Shown here in pieces: positions 1 through 5,991 of a stretch of 10,140 nucleotides of DNA. The stretch comes from Firmicutes bacterium CAG:95 (GTDB lineage: Bacteria > Bacillota > Clostridia > Lachnospirales > Lachnospiraceae): positions 13,283-23,422 of the forward strand of contig FR902943.1 of the NCBI GenBank assembly GCA_000438155.1, read 5' to 3'. Position 1 is the stretch's first letter, and every line of letters begins with the position of its first letter. A program made the position numbers and the translations under genes. The notes below the pieces were generated by a model. It saw nothing but the letters and a program-made list of their open reading frames with translations. It had not been told where the DNA came from and made no database searches.

Positions 1-1007
1 TGTTCCACAAGCACCAGAACTGCCGCAACAGCAAGCGCCGTGATCCGGTCATAGGTTCTTCCGAGAATCTGTGCCAGCATTTGCAGCAGAAACATGGCGA
101 TTGCCCGGATTGCTGAAACTGCAAAGCCGGTCATCATTCCATACAGAACAATGATCATGGAAGCCAGTATGGCACTTAATTTTATTTTTAATCCTGCTCT
201 TCGTAAAAGCTGATAGAGTCCCATTCCAATCATGGAAATGTGAAGCCCCGAAATAGCAAGAATATGTGCAATGCCATTTCTCTGATAAAGGCCTTTGATT
301 TCTTCGTCTAAGATTCCTTTTTCTCCAAGCAGCATGGTCTTCATTACCGAGGCTTCCTGTTCCGGTAACAACGCATCCACTTTACTGCCTGCTTTTCTTC
401 GTAACTGATATAAACCTTCTGCTATTTTATAAAACCTGTCTGATTTTACTTGAATTTCTGCCTGATTAAGGCGAAAAGAGATTCGAAGTATCTGATAATA
501 GAACGGGGCATTGAATTGCCCGGGATTCGTTGGCTGTTGAAAATTTTTCAGTGTCCCCTTCAGGATAACCAGGCTTCCGATTTCCGGTTCCGGAACACCC
601 TCCCTTAAATAACACAGGATATTCTCTGTGGCTTTTGTGTCAGCTGGCTTTTCTGCACATTTCCCCTGTACGAGTAACTGCTTTTCTGCTGCTTCCTCCT
701 GTACAAGTAACTGCCTTTCTGCTGCTTCTTTCTGTACAAGTAACTGACCTTCCGCAGCTTCTTCCTGTACCACTGACTGACCTTCCACCGGATTGTCTCC
801 AGCAAAAGAAACCTGCTTTAAGTAGACTACCGTTTTATCCTGTCCACCCTGGGTTTTCACTTCTTTCTGATAAACCCTTCCCTGCACAATAACCGTCTGC
901 CCTTCCAGCTCCGGGCAGCTCCACGGTTCCTTTCGTGACAGGGAAGTTACAATACAAATCAAAATCACCACTACCAGACACCCCACACTTAAGGGGCGCT
1001 TTCTCAT
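1..1007 (-). CDS. comEC: ComEC/Rec2 family DNA internalization protein, N-terminal part (runs off the left edge)
   Basis: ComEC forms the inner-membrane channel that passes single-stranded transforming DNA into the cytoplasm. I translated 335 codons from the ATG at 1007; the frame stays open to the window edge, so the rest of the channel and any metallo-beta-lactamase domain lie outside. Visible: a hydrophobic helix at about residues 8-23, then an OB-like (DUF4131) region at about 35-185 ending with the family motif NPGQF (161-165), then the start of the Competence domain with the hallmark ILAISGLHISMIG (249-261) and SAIRA (298-302). The start follows an ideal AGGAGG six bases upstream; another ATG four bases earlier is out of frame. 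That binding site overlaps the stop region of the GerMN gene, so the two are probably translationally coupled. Odd point: four tandem 11-residue repeats (77-120) interrupt the OB-like domain. The family call is firm; whether the gene is intact is unknown. Confidence 0.93.
   Translation of the reverse strand, partial: MRKRPLSVGCLVVVILICIVTSLSRKEPWSCPELEGQTVIVQGRVYQKEVKTQGGQDKTVVYLKQVSFAGDNPVEGQSVVQEEAAEGQLLVQKEAAERQLLVQEEAAEKQLLVQGKCAEKPADTKATENILCYLREGVPEPEIGSLVILKGTLKNFQQPTNPGQFNAPFYYQILRISFRLNQAEIQVKSDRFYKIAEGLYQLRRKAGSKVDALLPEQEASVMKTMLLGEKGILDEEIKGLYQRNGIAHILAISGLHISMIGMGLYQLLRRAGLKIKLSAILASMIIVLYGMMTGFAVSAIRAIAMFLLQMLAQILGRTYDRITALAVAAVLVLVE
648..779 (-). repeat. Four in-frame 33-bp tandem repeats inside comEC
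   Basis: Four head-to-tail 33-bp units at 747-779, 714-746, 681-713 and 648-680 encode QSVVQEEAAEG, QLLVQKEAAER, QLLVQEEAAEK and QLLVQGKCAEK. The middle two are nearly identical in DNA and the outer two have drifted, as expected of an array growing from the centre. The unit is a multiple of three, so copy-number change keeps comEC in frame. There are no spacers, so this is not CRISPR. Confidence 0.93.
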
Positions 1008-1013
1008 TCATTT

Positions 1014-1019
1014 CCTCCT
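1014..1019 (-). promoter_or_regulatory. Ribosome binding site of comEC
   Basis: AGGAGG on the minus strand, six bases before the comEC ATG at 1007. It lies directly against the GerMN gene's stop codon (1020-1022), so ribosomes finishing that gene end on it. This supports coupled translation and fixes the comEC start. Confidence 0.85.
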
Positions 1020-2048
1020 CTACTCCACAAGATCCAGATTCCGTTCATACGATGGCTGCAGGCTGGCATGATCCTTGAGATCTACCGCTCCCTCCGTATC
1101 AATGGTAATCTGTACACGATTCACACTGGACAATTCTGTCAGTGAATTTACAATTGAATAAATCATCACATCTGAACTGACATTATAGGACTTCGTCCAA
1201 AAGGATGTATCAAGGTTTACATAACACGTTCCATCTTTTACCGTCACACTTAAGATCTTCGTAGACGGGTTTAACACCGCATAACCGGCTTCATTCTTCT
1301 GCGGTCCTAAAAGGAGCTGTTCCACTACAAGCCGCTCCATGGAAATGTTACTGCTGTATACTACATTTCTTTTTACCGCACAAAGCCTTGTTCCATCTTC
1401 ATTTGCAAAATAAAGCAGCAGTTTTGCCTTCTCATAGGTATTGATTTCATTGCCATCGTTATCAATAAACATATCGGCATTCATTACCCCGATTACATTT
1501 CCGTAGGTATCCGTCAGTGGCTCTTCCTTTACCTGGAAGGAAATATGCGCCACACCATCGATCTGGGACAGAGTCCGCACAATTGCCGCCCTGGTCAGCA
1601 CCTCGGTTGTCACCGGCTGACGGTAATATTCTTCACTGAAATCAAGCAGAAGCTGCTCCTCGGTGATCGATTCGGAAAGCAGCTGCACATTTCCACTTAA
1701 CGGTGCACGATACTGCAGCTTATCTGCAGGCGCCGACAGCTGTTCCAAAAGCTCCTGCAGCAGGATTTTCTGGTCGGTGGTTTCCGTCCGGTAATCATGG
1801 CTCGTAATGGCAGTCTCTTCATTATTCAGGCTGTAAATGTGATATATTTTTCCCGTTTCCTGCTCCTTCTTTCCACAGGCACACAATAAAATCATGGAAA
1901 ATAATACTGACCAGAACATCACCTTATGAATCCAGCCAGATTTCTGTTTTCCATATGGGTTACCCCTGTGCTGCTGTGTAGCCTCCAGCGGATATTCATA
2001 TTTATTCTGTTCAAAGACAATCCTTTTCTTTCCCATACCACTATCCAT
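1020..2048 (-). CDS. Lipoprotein with two GerMN domains
   Basis: This is a predicted surface lipoprotein of the GerMN (sporulation/germination) family. It has a hydrophobic segment at residues 44-57 ending in a lipobox-like LCAC (Cys58), a first GerMN unit at about 95-185 and a second at about 210-320, the latter with the typical VVEQLLLGP followed by a VNLD-type strand. GerMN domains occur in spore germination protein GerM and in LpqB-like lipoproteins that partner sensor kinases; no enzymatic function is known. The n-region before the hydrophobic stretch is unusually long (about 43 residues), but later methionines lack a good ribosome binding site. The ATG at 2048 has AGGA with five-base spacing. 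It follows a WalK-like kinase gene and is joined to comEC, so an envelope-associated role tied to the kinase is plausible but inferred. The start region is tandemly duplicated just upstream. The domain call is good; exact start moderate. Confidence 0.85.
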   Translation of the reverse strand: MDSGMGKKRIVFEQNKYEYPLEATQQHRGNPYGKQKSGWIHKVMFWSVLFSMILLCACGKKEQETGKIYHIYSLNNEETAITSHDYRTETTDQKILLQELLEQLSAPADKLQYRAPLSGNVQLLSESITEEQLLLDFSEEYYRQPVTTEVLTRAAIVRTLSQIDGVAHISFQVKEEPLTDTYGNVIGVMNADMFIDNDGNEINTYEKAKLLLYFANEDGTRLCAVKRNVVYSSNISMERLVVEQLLLGPQKNEAGYAVLNPSTKILSVTVKDGTCYVNLDTSFWTKSYNVSSDVMIYSIVNSLTELSSVNRVQITIDTEGAVDLKDHASLQPSYERNLDLVE

Positions 2049-2098
2049 TTCTATCCTACGACAATCCTTTTTCCCATACCGCTATCCATTTCTATCCT
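2016..2098 (-). repeat. Tandem duplication of the GerMN gene's translation start region
   Basis: Two adjacent copies, 2016-2057 (42 bp) and 2060-2098 (39 bp), differ by a 3-base indel and one substitution. Each holds, on the minus strand, AGGATAG-AA-ATGGATAG(T/C)GGTATGGG, meaning the ribosome binding site, the start codon and the first codons. The copy at lower coordinates opens the GerMN gene; the upstream copy opens a 12-residue frame. Confidence 0.9.
2051..2089 (-). other. Possible 12-codon upstream reading frame before the GerMN gene
   Basis: The ATG at 2089 opens MDSGMGKRIVVG followed by TAG. The stop lies two bases before the GerMN ATG and is part of that gene's AGGATAG ribosome binding site. 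The frame was created by duplication of the gene's own start region. Its geometry would allow termination-reinitiation coupling, but nothing here shows that the peptide is made. Confidence 0.4.
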
Positions 2099-2123
2099 GG
2101 TTCAAAATCATTTTCAAAATCAT
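2082..2123 (-). other. Possible 13-codon upstream reading frame with a good ribosome binding site
   Basis: The ATG at 2123 follows AAGGA (2129-2133) by five bases and opens MILKMILNQDRNG, ending in a TAG that overlaps the start of the next short frame (ATG at 2089). It has the best ribosome binding site of the three starts in this leader, so it could control access to the GerMN start. Its first half is itself a 12-bp tandem duplication. Expression is not demonstrated. Confidence 0.4.
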
Positions 2124-2124
2124 T
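2101..2124 (-). repeat. Perfect 12-bp tandem duplication
   Basis: ttcaaaatcatt occurs twice head to tail (2101-2112 and 2113-2124). On the minus strand the two units read as the MILK and MILN codons of the first short upstream frame. Confidence 0.9.
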
Positions 2125-2247
2125 CTTTTCCTTATTCTTCCCTGCCATCCAGACTGTGCCTGTTTTCCCTGTCAGGAACAGGTATTGATTCTGTCACACA
2201 ACTGTCTTCTGTGATACATCAGATCATGCTGCTGTACATCATGAACC

Positions 2248-2342
2248 GTTACAGTTCAGCCATGCCCATTCATAAGCTGCCCTTAGTGAGCAAGCTCCCA
2301 CGGTCATCTTGCACAATCATTTCTGCATGGCTGAACTGTTAC
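2248..2342 (-). mobile_element. 95-bp MITE-like element, copy 1, with 8-bp target duplication
   Basis: The ends are GTTACAGTTCAGCCATGC (2248-2265) and its near-exact inverse (2325-2342, one mismatch in 18). It is flanked by perfect direct repeats catgaacc at 2240-2247 and 2343-2350, the mark of insertion by a transposase making 8-bp duplications. It is too small to encode a protein. Its reverse complement matches the element at 9961-10140 in 86 of 87 comparable bases. A small internal hairpin (GTGGGAGC-TT-GCTCAC) lies near the middle. An outer end of GTAAC and an 8-bp duplication agree with what is known of IS66-family elements, so IS66 transposase is my inferred mover. It sits 3 bases past the kinase stop codon. 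Confidence 0.88.
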
Positions 2343-2353
2343 CATGAACCTGC

Positions 2354-3835
2354 TTACGCCAGTGATCTTGTCAATGGGATCTTCACTGTAAAGACGCTGC
2401 CCTCGCCCTGGATACTCTCTACCTTAATCGAACCGCGTAACAGCTGTACGGCGCCCTTCGTAATTGCAAGTCCAAGTCCCGTTCCACCGATTTCTCTCGA
2501 GTGGGACTTGTCTACCCGATAGAAACGTTCATAAATATGCTGGATCGAATCCTCCGGAATTCCAATGCCTGTATCCGCAACCTGTACCGTAAAGAACTGA
2601 TGGTCTGCGTCCAGAATAACATTCACCTTTCCCTGCTCCCGGTTATACTTAATGGCATTTTCAATCAGATTGGTTAAAATCAACGAAAGCTTCACTTCGT
2701 CCACTTCTGCAATAATTTCGCGCTTACTGATGAGTGTCAGTTCAATATCCGTTTTCTTGGCAATTGGTCGAAGCCGCCGTAAAATCAGTTCCGTAAGTGC
2801 ATTGATATCGACGGATGTGATATTTACGGACGCTGCAGACTTGTCCATCTTCACAAGTGCAAGCAGGTCATTGATGATTTTGTCCTCACGCTCAATTTCC
2901 TCTGCAATATCTACCATGAATTCCCGGTACAGCTCCACCGGCACATCCTCCTGCGCAATCAGGGAGTCCGCCAGCACCTTCATGGATGTAATCGGTGTTT
3001 TCAGCTCATGGGAAACATTCGCCACGAAATCCTGTCTCGTCTCATCAAGTGCATTCATCCTTTGCAGCACACTGTTAAATGCATCCACGATATGCTCTGT
3101 TTCTATGTAATCCGGCACACTGATCGTTTCATTCGTGTAGCCCTCCTGCACCTCACTGATCGCTCCCGATACCCGGTCAAAGGGCCGGATCAGAATTTTA
3201 GCCAGGATAATTGCCAGCGCAAGAATACACAGAGCCATAATAATCTCGATAATCAATGCTTTCCGGCTCAGAATGGAAAGCGTCATGGCAATACTGTCGG
3301 TGGAAACACTGGTCAGCATCACGCCACGTACCACTTCCGTTCCCTCCGGCTGTTCGGGCGTTGCGTTCTGTTCCGAAATGGTCTCCATAATCGGAACCGT
3401 AATCTCAATAAACCCGTTCACCCGGTCATAATTTGCCGTATTGGAGCCCTTAAAACACTTAATAACCTCCTCGGAGACAATCGTCTTTCCTTCGCTGAGT
3501 CCATAGGTATCCTTCACAATTTTCAGACTTCCGTTAATAATCATCACACGCCCGTTATACAGATTGGAAAGCTGCTCGAGCTCTGCATTAATCACTTCCG
3601 ATGAACTGTCCGGCAGATAATTATAGGTGATCAGATGATCTGCAATAATCTTCAGCTGATTTTGCACATCAGAAATCCGCACCTTAACGGCACGGTCTTC
3701 ATAGTTGCTCAGAATAACCTGGTAAATAATCGTACACGGGATAATTCCCGCAAGAAAAATAATGATAAACAGACGCAGCTTTAAACTGCGTCCAATCTTT
3801 AATCCTGGAAAAGAAATTTTTGATTTTTCTGACAT
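2354..3835 (-). CDS. Sensor histidine kinase, WalK/PhoR-like, HAMP-HisKA-HATPase
   Basis: This is a membrane sensor kinase that would phosphorylate the response regulator encoded just upstream. In the 493 residues from the ATG at 3835 I see TM1 (about 22-43), an extracytoplasmic sensor segment (about 45-188), TM2 (about 192-215), a HAMP linker (about 216-268), a HisKA dimerisation helix with phospho-acceptor His276 in FVANVSHELKTP, and an ATPase domain with the N box NLIENAIKYN (Asn393), G1 DTGIGIP (421-427) and G2 GTGLGL (451-456). All catalytic motifs are intact. An open frame extends up to 3961, but those codons overlap the regulator gene. The ATG at 3835 starts 13 bases past the regulator stop and gives the normal family architecture. 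WalK or PhoR orthology is not decided; no PAS domain is obvious. The stop is followed after 3 bases by the inserted repeat element. Confidence 0.95.
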   Translation of the reverse strand: MSEKSKISFPGLKIGRSLKLRLFIIIFLAGIIPCTIIYQVILSNYEDRAVKVRISDVQNQLKIIADHLITYNYLPDSSSEVINAELEQLSNLYNGRVMIINGSLKIVKDTYGLSEGKTIVSEEVIKCFKGSNTANYDRVNGFIEITVPIMETISEQNATPEQPEGTEVVRGVMLTSVSTDSIAMTLSILSRKALIIEIIMALCILALAIILAKILIRPFDRVSGAISEVQEGYTNETISVPDYIETEHIVDAFNSVLQRMNALDETRQDFVANVSHELKTPITSMKVLADSLIAQEDVPVELYREFMVDIAEEIEREDKIINDLLALVKMDKSAASVNITSVDINALTELILRRLRPIAKKTDIELTLISKREIIAEVDEVKLSLILTNLIENAIKYNREQGKVNVILDADHQFFTVQVADTGIGIPEDSIQHIYERFYRVDKSHSREIGGTGLGLAITKGAVQLLRGSIKVESIQGEGSVFTVKIPLTRSLA

Positions 3836-3848
3836 TACTTCCGATTCC

Positions 3849-4529
3849 TCACGAATAGTAGTAGCCGACGCCCCATTTCGTATGTACATAGCGTGGATTG
3901 GACGGATTCTCTTCGATCTTTTCACGCAGACGGCGGATATGAACATCCACGGTACGCACATCCCCCGGATAATCGTTTCCCCAGATCAGCTTCAAAAGAC
4001 TCTCCCTGCTGTAAACCTTGTTGGGATTTAAGACCAGAAGCTCTAACACATCAAACTCCCTGGCAGTCAGGTTCATCTCTCTGCCTGCCACAAATGCCCT
4101 GCGGTCATCACAGTAAAGCTTCAGATCCCCATCTTCAATCACCTTGGCTGCTTCCTTCTGCTTCGGGGTTGTTCTACGCATAATGGCCTTGATTCTTGCC
4201 TTTACTTCAAGAATGTTAAACGGCTTCGTAATATAATCATCCGCGCCGTATTCAAGCCCCAGAATCTTGTCCATATCCTCCCCTTTGGCAGTCAGCATCA
4301 CAATCGGCACACCGGAAAACTCACGTACCTGCTGGCATACCTCAAATCCATCCTTCTTGGGAAGCATCACATCCAGAAGAATGATATCATATTCTTTACT
4401 CTGAATCATGGCAAGTGCCTCCTCACCATCATAGGCGCAGTCCACTTCCATTCCATCCTGTTCCAGACTGAACCGGATTCCCTTTACAATCAGCTTTTCA
4501 TCATCCACTATCAAAACTTTCTTCGCCAT
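3849..4529 (-). CDS. OmpR/PhoB-family response regulator, WalR-like
   Basis: This DNA-binding response regulator has 226 residues, the usual length. The receiver domain (1-120) has the acidic pair Asp9/Asp10, phospho-acceptor Asp53 in LLDVMLP, Thr80 and Lys102 in TKPF. The C-terminal winged helix (about 130-226) has the typical LTAREFDVLELL, GDVRTVDVHIRRLREKIE and RYVHTKWGVGYYY segments; the last is RTVRGVGY in many relatives. It lies 32 bases after comEA and 13 before the kinase gene, so the pair is co-transcribed. The start is preceded by GAGG and AAGGGAA. The sequence resembles WalR/YycF, which controls cell-wall hydrolases in Firmicutes, but no walH/walI neighbours follow, so I give no symbol. 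Its targets cannot be read from this window. Confidence 0.95.
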   Translation of the reverse strand: MAKKVLIVDDEKLIVKGIRFSLEQDGMEVDCAYDGEEALAMIQSKEYDIILLDVMLPKKDGFEVCQQVREFSGVPIVMLTAKGEDMDKILGLEYGADDYITKPFNILEVKARIKAIMRRTTPKQKEAAKVIEDGDLKLYCDDRRAFVAGREMNLTAREFDVLELLVLNPNKVYSRESLLKLIWGNDYPGDVRTVDVHIRRLREKIEENPSNPRYVHTKWGVGYYYS

Positions 4530-4561
4530 TTCCCTTTACCTCAACCGTATCTCCCAACGCT

Positions 4562-5404
4562 CTATACGGTAATATATGCTTTGATTTTCTGAAACAATCC
4601 ATCCTTGATTCCGGCCACATTCATCACGCTCTCAATCCGGTCAAAGCTGCCGTGCTCTTCCCGATAGGCAATGATGCTCTTTGCCTTGCTGCTGCCAATT
4701 CCGGGCAGGGTACATAACTGCTCCTGTGATGCCGTATTCAGATTCACCAGACAAACGTTCTTCTGTCCGTCCGCATTCTGTGAGTCTGACACTGCAGTCC
4801 CTGAGGTTGTGCCTGTTTCTCCGGACTGTGTCATGACATTCTGCAGCGGGGAATCCATTTCTGCGACTTCTTCACGGGTAGGTACGTAAACCTTCTCCCC
4901 ATCGGATACAAAATCCGCCTGATTCAGGTAATCCGGATCTGCTTTGGCACTTAGTCCGCCTGCACATTCAATCGCCTGATAAATGCGGCTTCCCTGCGGC
5001 AGTTCATAAACGCCCGGCTGTTCCACTGCTCCGCAGACATGTACCATTAAGGACACCTTCGCTTCCTTTTCTTCCAGCATCCCTGCACCATGGATACCCA
5101 CACTTGTATCTGCAGATATACCTGCATCAAAACTCCCTGCATATTCACCTGTCGTCCCGACTTTTCCAGTATCAGATTCTTCCAGTGTATTTCTATCAGA
5201 GTTTTCCAGCATGAGCTCACCAGATTCCATACTTCTGCCGGCTTTCTGATTCTCTTTAGAATCCCCGGACAAATCAGCCGGATCCTCTTCTATGATCTTC
5301 TCCGTATCCTCAAACAGCAATTCCGCTTTTTCCTTACGGCACCCGAACAGCGTACATAGCAGAATCACCGGAATAAGGATCAGAGACCGATATTTTTTCT
5401 TCAT
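4562..5404 (-). CDS. comEA: ComEA family DNA-binding lipoprotein (SLBB + helix-hairpin-helix)
   Basis: ComEA binds incoming double-stranded DNA outside the membrane and hands it to ComEC. Counting from the ATG at 5404 (280 aa): a hydrophobic signal (about 6-20) ending in lipobox LFGC (Cys22), a long Ser/Glu/Asp-rich linker (about 25-115), an SLBB domain (about 116-176, with VHVCGAVEQPGVYEL), a second flexible linker (about 180-215), and a paired helix-hairpin-helix domain (about 220-278) with VNLNTAS and LPGIGSSKAKSI. Bacillus ComEA is held by a membrane helix; here lipid anchoring is predicted. I prefer 5404 over the ATG at 5410 because AAGGA lies five bases upstream of 5404, whereas AAGG directly abuts 5410. 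It is the first gene of the cluster leading to comEC and has its own promoter. Confidence 0.93.
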   Translation of the reverse strand: MKKKYRSLILIPVILLCTLFGCRKEKAELLFEDTEKIIEEDPADLSGDSKENQKAGRSMESGELMLENSDRNTLEESDTGKVGTTGEYAGSFDAGISADTSVGIHGAGMLEEKEAKVSLMVHVCGAVEQPGVYELPQGSRIYQAIECAGGLSAKADPDYLNQADFVSDGEKVYVPTREEVAEMDSPLQNVMTQSGETGTTSGTAVSDSQNADGQKNVCLVNLNTASQEQLCTLPGIGSSKAKSIIAYREEHGSFDRIESVMNVAGIKDGLFQKIKAYITV

Positions 5405-5439
5405 TGTCATCCTTTCCGATTCCGGAAGGAGCCCTTATA

Positions 5440-5457
5440 ACAATTACTAATTATTGT
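5440..5457 (-). promoter_or_regulatory. Imperfect inverted repeat over the comEA -10 region, possible operator
   Basis: ACAATTACTAATTATTGT has half-sites ACAAT and ATTGT separated by eight AT-rich bases. It overlaps the -10 box and the expected transcription start. A repressor bound here would block the promoter, but AT-rich DNA makes such symmetry by chance fairly often, and I recognise no specific regulator. Confidence 0.35.
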
Positions 5458-5481
5458 AATAGAAATTTTCAATATTTACAA
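5453..5481 (-). promoter_or_regulatory. Sigma-A type promoter of the comEA cluster
   Basis: On the minus strand, -35 TTGTAA (5476-5481) and -10 TACAAT (5453-5458) are separated by exactly 17 bases. The predicted start at about 5446 leaves a leader of about 42 bases before the comEA ATG. It begins only 3 bases past the stop codon of the preceding gene; I see no terminator between them, so read-through from upstream is also possible. Confidence 0.7.
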
Positions 5482-5484
5482 GCA

Positions 5485-5916
5485 CTATTCCGCTTTAAAA
5501 ATGATCATTCCGGCGATGGCAATGATCGCACCGATCACCTTTTTCCACTCAAACGGCTGCTTCTCCACACCAAACCAGCCAAACACTTCAATGATATAAG
5601 CAACGATAAGCTGTGAAATAATGATCATCATCACGGCCTTTGCAGGACCTGCGGATTCCATACTCTTAATGACCGTGTACGTAATAAAAGCACCGATTGC
5701 CCCACCAAGAAGCATATACTTCGGCTCGATCTGCATCAGCTTCCCGAAGGAGCTGCGGTCGGTAATCAGATACGCAGCAAGACAGACAAGCAGCGCCGTG
5801 AACTGTACAAACACATTTGCCATCCAGATACCGGTGCTTTTCGTCACCTGCGTATTAAACACTCCCTGCACGCTCATCAATGCTCCCGAAAGCAGTGCAA
5901 TAAAAATTCCAATCAT
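5485..5916 (-). CDS. DMT_YdcZ (DUF606) family small membrane protein
   Basis: This 143-residue membrane protein has five predicted helices (about 3-19, 30-51, 67-84, 93-113, 124-141) and the features of the YdcZ branch of the drug/metabolite transporter superfamily: a small-residue-rich first helix with QGVFNT, AAYLI after helix 2, and SAGPAKA before helix 4. These are single-repeat transporters thought to act as dimers; the substrate is unknown. I chose the ATG at 5916 because it has AGGA six bases upstream and begins directly with helix 1, as relatives do. A frame-consistent ATG at 5982 with AAGG would add 22 hydrophilic residues and start 9 bases after the upstream stop, so it remains possible. 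No helix disruption or frameshift is seen. Confidence 0.85.
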   Translation of the reverse strand: MIGIFIALLSGALMSVQGVFNTQVTKSTGIWMANVFVQFTALLVCLAAYLITDRSSFGKLMQIEPKYMLLGGAIGAFITYTVIKSMESAGPAKAVMMIIISQLIVAYIIEVFGWFGVEKQPFEWKKVIGAIIAIAGMIIFKAE

Positions 5917-5991
5917 ATGAATTCCTGCCTTTCTGTCCATCCGGACTTTATCCACAGTATCTCCACCTGATTGGAATCTCATTCTTACCTT

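Larger units (their letters stand above)
2049..2353 (-). other. Gene-free stretch between the kinase and GerMN genes
   Basis: This 305-base gap is by far the longest in an otherwise tightly packed cluster. From the kinase side it holds the inverted-repeat element with its duplicated target (2240-2350), about 115 bases where I see no convincing promoter or terminator (a weak hairpin, CCTGTT...AACAGG at 2159-2182, lacks a T run), then two overlapping short reading frames and two small tandem duplications (2016-2124). Without the element and one target copy the gap would be about 202 bases. Confidence 0.8.

Noticed and set aside
648..779. Short CRISPR array
   Set aside because: The units abut without spacers, keep a coding frame and drift at the ends, which is a coding tandem repeat.
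605..892. Repetitive open frames on both strands (YLYRKKQQK-type and LLPVQVT-type peptides)
   Set aside because: They are other-frame readings of the 33-bp repeats in comEC, whose own frame has the HILAISGLHIS and NPGQF family motifs and a proper start.
2159..2182. Hairpin CCTGTT...AACAGG as a kinase-gene terminator
   Set aside because: The stem is short with a bulge and no T run follows on the minus strand.
1926..2522. 198-codon plus-strand frame
   Set aside because: It is antisense to the GerMN and kinase genes and runs through the inverted-repeat element; no ribosome binding site or recognisable domain.
3008..3604. 198-codon plus-strand frame antisense to the kinase
   Set aside because: His/Asn/Arg-rich product without domain character, lying wholly opposite a gene with intact kinase motifs.
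3836..3961. N-terminal extension of the kinase to an ATG at 3961
   Set aside because: These codons overlap the end of the response regulator and give a hydrophilic, Cys/Arg-rich stretch; the ATG at 3835 gives the usual start before TM1.
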